NCBI GenBank assembly: GCA_022842245.1
Contig: JALHPZ010000005.1
Coordinates: 28,969 to 92,968 of the forward strand
DNA: 64,000 bases
DNA from: Gemmataceae bacterium
GTDB taxonomy: Bacteria > Planctomycetota > Planctomycetia > Gemmatales > Gemmataceae
Reading direction: 5' to 3'
Shown here: positions 46,701-52,428 of the stretch, in pieces
Numbering within the stretch: position 1 is the stretch's first letter
Layout: each line of letters starts with the position of its first letter
The notes under the pieces: generated by a model
Told to the model about the DNA's origin: nothing
Databases searched by the model: none
The model's input: the letters and a program-made list of their open reading frames with translations, nothing else
Position numbers and translations under genes: made by a program

Positions 46701-48533
46701 CTGCGTGATGCCGCCGAGGCTGGTCCCGCGGTGGCCGTTGCCGGCGTAGTCGTCTTCGCCGTAGAACTCGCCGCCGGCGGGGCCGACTCCGCTGCCGACG
46801 CCGGTGCCGGACTGCGCGACGTTGTTCGGGTTGGCGCCGTTCGCCTCGATCCGGAAAGCCGCGCCGTCCACGAACGCCTTGAGCAGTTCTCCGGACGCCA
46901 CGCCTTCGACGCGCCCGGCGGCGCTGCCCGCAAGCAGCACGGGGCCGGCCTCGGCGCCGTTCGCGAGCGTGCCGCGGCCGGTCTGGTCGCCGTTGCGGTC
47001 CCGGATGCTGATCGACAGGTTGCCCTGGCGGTCGAACGCGAGGCCGGTAAGCATCGGCTGCGGGTACTGCGACGACAGGCCGACCGTCGCGACCTGATTG
47101 AGCATCAGCCGGTTGTAGGTCGGGGACCAGGGGCGGTAGGTGTCGTTGCCGCCGAAGCTCGCCCCCCGATCGTAGGAGAGGTCGAAGCCGAGTCCGCTGG
47201 CGTCGTTGACGAGCGAGGCGCCGAAGGTGTTGGTGGTCGGGTTGAAGGCGTAGACGAAGCCGCGCAGCGTGGTCTGATCCTGATCGCTTTCCGCGGAGTC
47301 GACGAGGCCGACGTAGACCTGGCCGTTGTGGTATTCGACGGCCCAGGCGCGGAGATCGCCGGCCGCGACGCCCGCGGGTGTAGGCACCTGGATGGCGCGG
47401 ATGTTCGCCGTGTCGGCCGCGCCGTTCGCCAGCACCGGGATGATGTACAGCCGGTTGTCGGCGAGGTTCATCACGTAGACGAACTGGCCGTCGTCGCTGA
47501 CGTCGAGGCCGCCGAGGGACGACTTGCCGACGGCGTTCCAGCCGGTGTCGTCGCCGTCGCGGTCGTAATCGTAGCCGGGCGCGTTGCGCGACGCGAGATA
47601 CGCGCCGAAGCCCCCGAGCGTGTCCACGGTGAAGGTCGTGTTGGTCGCGAGGTCGAACGCCGTCGCCCCTTGCAGGTTCACCCATTGCGTCGCGGTTGTG
47701 ACGGTGCCGGGCGTGTCGGCGGAGGGCAGGGCGAAAGTGTAGATCGCGCCCGGGCCGCCCGGCCCCATGCCGCTGTGCCGCTTCGTGAACGCCGCGGCGT
47801 AGCCCGCCTTCGCGTCGCGGTTGTAGCCGAGACCCCACGTCGTGCCGACCTGCGAGGTCGGAATCGCGATCGCGTGCTGATTGGGCTGCTGGATGTTCGA
47901 GATGGTGTTGTCCATCTGCTGGACGGAACCGGACGCGTACGGGAAAGAGAGGATCCCGGGGAAGTTCGCCGCTTGGCCACTCGCCGAACCGAAGTAGTAC
48001 TGCGAGGTGACGACGAGCGGGTTCTGGCGGTAGTACTCGGCGTCGCGGACGAGGCTGAGGTTCACGTTTGTGGCGCCGTCCATGACGAACTGCGTCGCGG
48101 TGCCGGCGCTCGCGCCGTGCGGGCCATACTGGAAGCCGTTGAGCGGCACGCCGGTGAATTCGACGCGGTACTGCTGCCCGGCGACGGTGAGGTTCGACTG
48201 CCACGTGCCGTCGGCCTTCGAGGTCACCTGGTCGACTTTCGCGCCGGCGGCGTCGAAGATCGTCACCGTCACGTTCGGGATGCCCACGTCGATCGCTGTG
48301 GGTATGGTGCCGATCTGAACCGGCGTGCCCATCGTCGTGCCGCCGAGGTTCGTCAGGACGCCGGACGTGTCGAACGTGCCGCTGGCGTTGAAATCCTGGA
48401 ACACGGTGCCGGAGACGGACGGCATCTCGCGGGGTTCGAGGGCATGGGCTTCCAACCGCGCCCGCGACGAGCGAACCTGGGGTCGGCGCATCAAACCGCG
48501 GGCCATGCGAACGAAGAACGACTGACGGGCCAT
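40770..48533 (-). CDS. Giant surface protein: SdrD_B-like repeats plus FG-GAP propeller
   Basis: 2587 residues from ATG 48533 (GAGGA about 9 nt upstream). The N-terminus carries the planctomycete sorting-type motif ARLEAHALEPREMPSVSG (residues 25-42). An NHL/propeller-like region (~190-600; QVYVGLVDSAESDQDQTTLR) follows. Then come about eleven consecutive SdrD_B/CnaB-type beta-sandwich units, each starting like LGNFVFEDANNNGVFDTGET and carrying DGSYRFDNLPPGSYTVQV. The last ~320 residues are FG-GAP/VCBS repeats, for example VGDVNGDGFGDVIVGAEVGG, which bind calcium in relatives. It is a cell-surface or matrix adhesin; the repeat array is intact with no frameshift. It is the largest gene in the window. 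Confidence 0.9.
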   Translation of the reverse strand: MARQSFFVRMARGLMRRPQVRSSRARLEAHALEPREMPSVSGTVFQDFNASGTFDTSGVLTNLGGTTMGTPVQIGTIPTAIDVGIPNVTVTIFDAAGAKVDQVTSKADGTWQSNLTVAGQQYRVEFTGVPLNGFQYGPHGASAGTATQFVMDGATNVNLSLVRDAEYYRQNPLVVTSQYYFGSASGQAANFPGILSFPYASGSVQQMDNTISNIQQPNQHAIAIPTSQVGTTWGLGYNRDAKAGYAAAFTKRHSGMGPGGPGAIYTFALPSADTPGTVTTATQWVNLQGATAFDLATNTTFTVDTLGGFGAYLASRNAPGYDYDRDGDDTGWNAVGKSSLGGLDVSDDGQFVYVMNLADNRLYIIPVLANGAADTANIRAIQVPTPAGVAAGDLRAWAVEYHNGQVYVGLVDSAESDQDQTTLRGFVYAFNPTTNTFGASLVNDASGLGFDLSYDRGASFGGNDTYRPWSPTYNRLMLNQVATVGLSSQYPQPMLTGLAFDRQGNLSISIRDRNGDQTGRGTLANGAEAGPVLLAGSAAGRVEGVASGELLKAFVDGAAFRIEANGANPNNVAQSGTGVGSGVGPAGGEFYGEDDYAGNGHRGTSLGGITQIPGFGSILNTHFDPLINGQLRTGGVRWFNAATGTLEKAYQIYETDALAGTPQDPNGTFGKANGLGDLVAIESLDPPIEIGNRLFRDTDRDGVQDPGEPVLVGVTVQLQTLAGVTLATAVTGDDGSYYFNNGPGTNSKNEIYNVAGLANGQKYQVVIPNVAGAQQAALTGLVLTGANAAHTGDGATNDGNGDLRNSDFTLVGTSAVSIVDLTANPVGNSDHTADAGFVDGVSLGNLVWEDANNDGLFNGAEAGIDGITVNLYKAAAPTTLVATQSTAGGGAYLFTGLLPDDYIVEIVGPAGFRSSSGGGADLVNGPFETGLAGNSANNNEDHGKAISGSNLTGYIIRSNPVTLAAAGNPDDAGAANLRQDFGLVRTFSLGNRVWLDKNNSGTIDAADGATPGIDGATVKLYRPADFDAAGQLIAGKTATRTTSTANGGYYRFDDLLGAASAGDLSAGSYVVVVDATGVLAGAVSSSGTNGSAGGPFEPAPNAIAAPTTTDSDDSGTTIGGNLVRSGVTVVGPAATLPTGEADLVGIANPQGTIDAAANMTVDFGFYRPLSLGNFIWDDKNNNGAFDAGENPLDGVTVQLIDGAGKNVGGSITTAGGGLYQFNNLIPGTYTVRVTTPTGFTSSTGLVGSKAGPFEPAPQTTTNNVDHGTINSKMTAGMFVESTVVLGDPGAAGNPDTIVNANDANLRQDFGFFRPLAIGDFIFEDVDNNGVFDGADVPVSNVLVELLDGTNTVIGSATTVADGKYRFDNLIAGNYTVRITPPAGQGYVSSTGANGKATGPYEPATGIVNNNEDHGTTAGNVIVTTLTLQPAGGNPDEGGTANLAQDFGLYRPVLLGNLVWADLNNNGVFDPIGGEAGIPGVAVDLLDSAGTVIASTTTDENGLYQFPVAPGQYRVRITPPAGLASSTGNGPGNSTSGPYEPSTGKTADSEDKGTTAATFIQTELITIAAPGTIGNPDNGGFANLRQDFGLFSPISLALGNFVFEDANNNGVFDTGETPIAGATVTLFDALGNTVGTASTPADGSYRFDNLPPGSYTVQVVAPAGYRNSDGVGVANNTDHGVIDPAQPNKATSNVTLTDPSIAPNPDEAGKANLLQDFGFWRPQAVGNFVFVDVNNNGTKDAAEAGLAGVAVSLLKGATVVGSTTTDANGNYLFTNLLPGTYTVRVAPPAGFATSTGKNGSASGPFEPGLSDNTNDADHGTAVGANIESTVTLISPLVGGNPDGVDNLRQDFGLFQPLSFGNTVFIDTNKNGNLDTGEQMVAGAVVRLVDSAGTTIGTATTGADGKYLFTNLAPGTYTAILTPPAGFTLTPVTVDPTVNTGNQNVGQQVGAEIQATVTLAVGGAPLIEGNTNGNMYLNGDFGLVAPPTAKVSGFVYRDPNLDGQYVRGTSPTGDTPIGGVTIQIFNNANTLVGTTKTDGNGFYQFTNLPPGTYTIRETQPAGLLDAFDTPGTLGGSSPSNDVLQVTLAADDDGQFYNFGEYAPTMISGYVWVDDILNCVYDYGREPVVAGVPVTISGTAFAGTPLERPLTAADVPGGLTVLTNVAGHYSFPVLPPGVYSVSRGDIPAGPTTFLDWCEQNNDPTNPLPSITNNRFSSVSTIPGVIRGDLNFGLVRPSTIDPSKQNFLGSSGNQPVVPGTIPPPGGPTRGDVQLAPLFNASNAAANSAYTVVASGLGLSPQVRVFDYASGGEKFRLTPYESSFVGGIRVAHGDVNGDGIDDIVTTTGIGGGPRTVVFDGATGQVIRNFFAFEDTFRGGTWVTVGDVNGDGFGDVIVGAEVGGGPRITTFSGKDGSILNNFFAFDANQRGGTRVAAGDFNGDGKADIVATTGFGVPTRVRVFDGTNVASIIRDFAPYEANFFGGVNIAVGDFNGDNAPDIAVGAEVTGGPRAQIFSGKDNSVLANFFAFESTFSGGVRVAATDANGDGRDELVVTPGPGGAARVRVIDVATLGDLDAYFAFMPEFVGGAYVG

Positions 48534-48869
48534 TAGTCGAATCCTCAAACTTTCAGAGGGAAGTCCCAAGGTTTTCACGGGTCGCGACGCGCGCGGCGAT
48601 GCTCCGGTCGAAACCGAAAGACACGCATCCGGTATCGAACCTCGTCTTTGCGAGCCTTCACGCGCTCCCCGGAGACCGATTCGATTCCACCGTGGCGCGC
48701 CCGACCGCGAACGAACGACCGGCAAGTATGGTGCGGCAGGATTTTTGAGTCGATTCGCGCACCAACCAGACAGGACGCCGGGTCGGTGCGGAAAGATCGA
48801 AAGGAATAACCGGAACAACCGGCAAAGTCGGCAGCGCGTCGGATTACCCGACGCGCCCGGCGAGCCGAT
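48534..48869. other. 336-bp gene-free region upstream of the giant surface-protein gene
   Basis: No gene is supported here; the reading frames present are short and antisense to nothing recognisable. It holds the leader of the giant minus-strand gene (GAGGA RBS). On the minus strand a weak -10-like CATACT follows a poor -35 (TCGACT) at 17-nt spacing. No repeat or terminator was found, although the 3' end of the next minus-strand gene lies at 48870. Confidence 0.5.
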
Positions 48870-49880
48870 TTACTTCGATGCCGACTTTTCGGACGCCGAC
48901 TGGATCGCGAGGACGGCGAACGCCGTACCGGCATTCGCGATATAGTGCGCCTTGTCGTTGCTGAGGGACCGCGTGAACCATCGGCCCGACTCACGCTGGT
49001 TCGACTTCAGCCACGCGATCCCCTTTGCGATCGCAGGATGGTTGGGCTCCGCCTGCCGCAAGACGTAAGCGACGAACCCGGTGCCGTACCCGTCGCTCGC
49101 ACTCTTCGGATCGTTCTTCGATTTATCCTTGCGGGAATAGGTGCCGAGCGAGGCGAGGCTCCAGCCGCCATCGGATTGCTGGGCTTTCGCCAGTTCGGCG
49201 ATCGTGGCCCGCTTCTGATCCGCCGATAGCAATCCGTCGATCTTGAGCGACGCCCACAGGAGCATCGCGCGGTGGTGGAGGTCCGGTGCGGGGGTCTTCG
49301 TCAGGTAGCCGGTCAGCTTTGCAAGGCCTTCCTTCGCGTCGGCGGATTTCGCGTAGTCGCCGGGCGCGACGCCGACCGCGACGGCGGCGAGGACCGCGCC
49401 GTAGTAGTCGTCGTGCTCCATCGGCGGCCAGTCGCACTTCAGCCAGTTCCAGTAGCCGCCCTTCTGCTGCGTCTGCCACATCTTGGCGAAGGCGGCCTTC
49501 GTGGATTCGCTCAACTTGCCGGTGGTGTTCGCGTCGAGGAACGCCAGCCCGGTCGCGGTCGCCACGACGTAGGCGTCGCCGCGCGGCTTGCCAGTCTTCC
49601 AGCCGGCCACGTCCTTTTCAAGGAACGCGCGGACTTCCTTCCAGCCGGCGTCATCCGTTTTCACCAGCGGCCGCGCCATGACGTACGGCAGGTTCGTGTG
49701 GCAGGTCACGCATTGCCGGTCGCGTGTCCAGTTCACGCCGACGCCGTCGAGGTATTCGCCGGCTTTGGCGAGGGAGAATTCCTTCGCGATCGGCTCGTCG
49801 GCCTTCGTCGGCTTCGGCTGGGGAACGTCCGCAGCGAACACGGGACTCGCGAGCAGGAGGACGAGTGCGAACGTGCGCAT
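48870..49880 (-). CDS. Secreted single-haem / prenyltransferase-like (squalene-cyclase fold) protein
   Basis: 336 residues from ATG 49880, with signal peptide MRTFALVLLLASPVFAA. A CxxCH haem motif occurs early (RQCVTCHTNLPYVMARPL). Repeats of the alpha/alpha-barrel type follow: GDAYVVATATGLAFLDANTT, QQKGGYWNWLKCDWPPMEHD, AQQSDGGWSLASLG (QW-like) and GYGTGFVAYVLRQAEPNHPA. This suggests a terpene-cyclase/protein-prenyltransferase-like scaffold joined to one haem. The combination resembles planctomycete proteins of unknown function. It follows the Tat oxidoreductase by 59 bp, with a strong hairpin between them, so it may still be partly cotranscribed. Confidence 0.72.
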   Translation of the reverse strand: MRTFALVLLLASPVFAADVPQPKPTKADEPIAKEFSLAKAGEYLDGVGVNWTRDRQCVTCHTNLPYVMARPLVKTDDAGWKEVRAFLEKDVAGWKTGKPRGDAYVVATATGLAFLDANTTGKLSESTKAAFAKMWQTQQKGGYWNWLKCDWPPMEHDDYYGAVLAAVAVGVAPGDYAKSADAKEGLAKLTGYLTKTPAPDLHHRAMLLWASLKIDGLLSADQKRATIAELAKAQQSDGGWSLASLGTYSRKDKSKNDPKSASDGYGTGFVAYVLRQAEPNHPAIAKGIAWLKSNQRESGRWFTRSLSNDKAHYIANAGTAFAVLAIQSASEKSASK

Positions 49881-49906
49881 GGAGAAATCACGAAAAGTGA
49901 GGGAAG

Positions 49907-49928
49907 CCCGCGGACGAACGTCCGCGGG
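49907..49928. terminator. Hairpin after the Gfo/Idh/MocA gene (minus strand)
   Basis: CCCGCGGACG (49907-49916) pairs perfectly with CGTCCGCGGG (49919-49928). It lies 11 bp after the oxidoreductase stop on the minus strand and 26 bp before the next gene's start. No T tract follows, so termination strength is uncertain; it could also be a processing or attenuation stem. Confidence 0.55.
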
Positions 49929-49939
49929 CGGTGGGAAAG

Positions 49940-51406
49940 TCAAACCGCTTCGACAATGTCGAAGCCCTTGCGATATTCGCGGAAGAGCATCTCGTTCGCC
50001 TTCGCGTGGCCGACGAACTTCTCGGTCTTCGGGTCGATCTTGAGCGTGACGCCCATCAAACCCTTCGCCTCGGCGAGATTCACGCCGTTGTCCTTGACGT
50101 GGTCCTTCATCCGTTCGAGCGCGGCCACGGCGTCCTTGCAGCCGGAGAAGGCGTCGGTCGGCTGGTCCATCGTGCACGCCGTGCCGAGGCGGTAGCTGAT
50201 GTTGCCGAGGTGGCAGAGCGCGGCGCTCAGGTGGCCTTCCTCGACGTCGCAGTTCAACAGTTTGTGGTCGTTGGCGCGGGCCGCCTTGAGGAAGTTGTCG
50301 AAGTGCGATTGATCGCCGCCGCCCTTGAACTCCTTCACCTTCACGCCGTCCGGCGTGTAGGCGACACCGCTGGAGTAGTTCGGGCAAACGACGTAGCCCT
50401 TGTCGCCGAACCAGATGTTGCCGACCTTCGCCCCCTTGTAGTCCTTGGTGTTGAGGCCGCGGACCTCGAAGAGGATGTGGGCGCCGGGGTATTCGTAGAG
50501 GTTCAGTTGGGTGTTGGGCGTTTCGCCGTCGTCGACGTAGCCGAAGCGACCGCCGATGCTGACGACGCTGGTGGGCAGGCCGGGGAGGTTCAGGCCCCAG
50601 CGCGCCTTGTCGGCCTCGTGGACGCCCTGGTTGCCGAAGTCGCCGTTGCCGTATTCCCAGATCCAGTGCCAGTCGTAGTGGACGGGGCCGTTCTTGGTGT
50701 TGCGGGTGGGTTGGATGACGCGCGCCGGGCCGCACCAGAGGTCGTAGTCCATGGTCCGGGGCGTGGACTGCACGCCGTCGACCTTGCCGATGGAACCGCG
50801 GGGCTTGTAGCAGGTGCCGTAGGCGAGGTTGACCTTGCCGATGTTCCCCTCATGGATGTAGGCGATGGCTTCGCGCATGCCGTTGGTGCTGCGGCTCTGC
50901 GTGCCGACCTGGCAGACCTTGCCGTACTTCCGCGACGCCTGCACCATGAGGCGGCCTTCGTGGACGTTGTGCGTCGCCGGCTTTTCGACGTACACGTGCT
51001 TGCCGGCCCGCATCGCCCACACGGCCGCGAGGGCGTGCCAGTGGTTCGGGGTCGCGATCGAGATCACGTCGATCGACTTGTCTTCGATGACCTTGCGGAT
51101 GTCCTTGACGTATTTCAGTTCGCCCTTCTGCGCGTCGCCGATCTTCTTCATGGCGGGGCCGATGATCGCTTCATCGCAATCGCAGACGGTGGTGATCTCG
51201 CAGTTGGCGTTCTTGCTGAGGTAGCCGCCGACGTGGCTCATGCCCCGGCCGCGCACGCCGATGACGGCGACCTTGAGCCGGTCGTTGGCGGAGCCTTTGG
51301 CGGCAGACGCCTTTTCTTCGGCGCGGACCAGCGGCGTGCCGGCGGCGACGGCGGCGGACAGGATCGCGGTGCGATTCAGGAATTCGCGACGGTTGAACGG
51401 ACTCAT
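49940..51406 (-). CDS. Tat-exported Gfo/Idh/MocA family oxidoreductase
   Basis: 488 residues from ATG 51406 (the upstream in-frame ATG is seven codons earlier and weaker). The N-terminus has a Tat signal: FNRREFLNRTAILSAAVAAG. The Rossmann part has LKVAVIGVRGRGMSHVGG and ISIATPNHWHALAAVWAMRA with GKHVYVEKPATHNVHEGRL (the EKP Lys motif). The C-terminal domain has DYDLWCGPARVI, YDWHWIWEYGNGDFGNQGVH and a Gly-rich stretch near KEFKGGGDQSHFDNFLKAAR. Planctomycetes encode many such secreted GFO/IDH proteins, presumably acting on sugar derivatives with a bound NAD(P). It is followed by a hairpin, and the family-A element separates it from panB. Confidence 0.88.
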   Translation of the reverse strand: MSPFNRREFLNRTAILSAAVAAGTPLVRAEEKASAAKGSANDRLKVAVIGVRGRGMSHVGGYLSKNANCEITTVCDCDEAIIGPAMKKIGDAQKGELKYVKDIRKVIEDKSIDVISIATPNHWHALAAVWAMRAGKHVYVEKPATHNVHEGRLMVQASRKYGKVCQVGTQSRSTNGMREAIAYIHEGNIGKVNLAYGTCYKPRGSIGKVDGVQSTPRTMDYDLWCGPARVIQPTRNTKNGPVHYDWHWIWEYGNGDFGNQGVHEADKARWGLNLPGLPTSVVSIGGRFGYVDDGETPNTQLNLYEYPGAHILFEVRGLNTKDYKGAKVGNIWFGDKGYVVCPNYSSGVAYTPDGVKVKEFKGGGDQSHFDNFLKAARANDHKLLNCDVEEGHLSAALCHLGNISYRLGTACTMDQPTDAFSGCKDAVAALERMKDHVKDNGVNLAEAKGLMGVTLKIDPKTEKFVGHAKANEMLFREYRKGFDIVEAV

Positions 51407-51515
51407 GATGGCTCCTCGTACGAGCACGAGAGGAAGGGAGGAAGACGGGAAGTCGATGGCGTAGAGTTTACACGACCGAGCGGGGCGGGGTCAACGATAT
51501 CGCAGATCGATAATC

Positions 51516-51600
51516 CATTTTGCATTTTTCATTTCCCATTTTGCATTGGTCCGATCTCTTTTTGGACCAATGCAAAATGGGAAATGAAAAATGCAAAATG
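51516..51600. repeat. Stop-codon-proximal hairpin, family A, copy 3 (perfect 37-bp stem)
   Basis: Arms 51516-51552 and 51564-51600 are exact reverse complements over 37 nt, with an 11-nt loop GATCTCTTTTT. The arm contains two copies of the motif TTTTGCAT. It is 7 nt after the panB stop (minus strand). The stem is too long for a normal intrinsic terminator and is the best-preserved family-A copy. Confidence 0.95.
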
Positions 51601-51607
51601 ATGAGCC

Positions 51608-52411
51608 TTACTTGAACGTGTGTTCTGGCCCCGGGAAAGTGCCGTCGCGTACGTCGCGGCAGTAGCTTTCGATGGCCGTGGTCGCCTGCGCACCCAGTTC
51701 GGCGTACGCCTTCGCGAATTTCGGGCGGAAGTCGGGATAGAGGCCGAGCAGGTCGTGCCAGACGAGCACCTGGCCGTCGCAAGCCGCGCCGGCGCCGATG
51801 CCGATGGTGGGGATGCCGACGGCCTTCGTGACCTGCTCGCCGATCGCCGGAGGCACGCTTTCGATCACGATCGCGAACGCGCCTGCGGCTTCCACCGCCT
51901 GCGCGTCGGCCACGATCCGGTCCGCATCCCGTTGCACTTTGAACCCGCCGAGCTTCCGCACGCTCTGTGGCGTCAACCCCACGTGGCCCATCACGGGAAT
52001 GTCGGCCCGCACGCAGGCGGCAATCCGGTCGGCCATGCGCTCGCCGCCTTCGATTTTCACGGCGGCGGCGCCGGCCTTCAGGAACTTCCCCGCGTTCCGC
52101 ACCGACTGCTCGGACGATGCCTGATAACTGAGGAACGGCAGATCGGCGACGACGAGCGCGCGCGTCGCCCCGCGCACGACGCACCGGGTGTGGTAGAGCA
52201 TCTGACCGAGCGTGACCGGCAGCGAGTTCGCATGGCCCTGCACGACCATGCCGAGCGAATCACCGACGAGGATGGCATCGACGCCGGCGGCGTCGAGAAT
52301 GCGGGCGGCGGTGTAGTCGTAACCGGTGACGACGACGAGTTTCCGGGCGCCCTTGGCGGCGCGGAAATCGGGCACGGTGACGGAACGAACGGTCGGCGGG
52401 AGCGACGACAC
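51608..52411 (-). CDS. panB: 3-methyl-2-oxobutanoate hydroxymethyltransferase
   Basis: 267 residues from a GTG start at 52411 (no ATG gives full length); E. coli PanB is 264. It catalyses the first step of pantothenate synthesis, transferring a hydroxymethyl group from 5,10-methylene-THF to alpha-ketoisovalerate to give ketopantoate. Family motifs: VTGYDYTAARILDAAGVD, ILVGDSLGMVVQGHANSLPV (metal ligand Asp), ALVVADLPFLSYQAS, AAAVKIEGGERMADRI (Glu), MGHVGLTPQSVRKLGGFKVQ and GIPTIGIGAGAACDGQVLVW followed by HDLLG. It is cytosolic. It lies 17 bp downstream of the cyclase gene, so they are likely cotranscribed. No panC is present in the window. Confidence 0.95.
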   Translation of the reverse strand: MSSLPPTVRSVTVPDFRAAKGARKLVVVTGYDYTAARILDAAGVDAILVGDSLGMVVQGHANSLPVTLGQMLYHTRCVVRGATRALVVADLPFLSYQASSEQSVRNAGKFLKAGAAAVKIEGGERMADRIAACVRADIPVMGHVGLTPQSVRKLGGFKVQRDADRIVADAQAVEAAGAFAIVIESVPPAIGEQVTKAVGIPTIGIGAGAACDGQVLVWHDLLGLYPDFRPKFAKAYAELGAQATTAIESYCRDVRDGTFPGPEHTFK

Positions 52412-52428
52412 GACGGCGGCCTCGGCGG

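Noticed and set aside
45708..48536. 942-codon plus-strand frame opposite the giant surface protein gene
   Set aside because: It lies entirely opposite a repeat-containing gene whose DNNG/GDG repeats are recognisable; the antisense product is low-complexity Val/Glu/Arg/Asp-rich.
48575..48994. Minus-strand frame overlapping the gene-free region and the end of the haem/prenyltransferase gene
   Set aside because: Arg/Ser/Pro-rich, no start context, partially covering a real gene in another frame.
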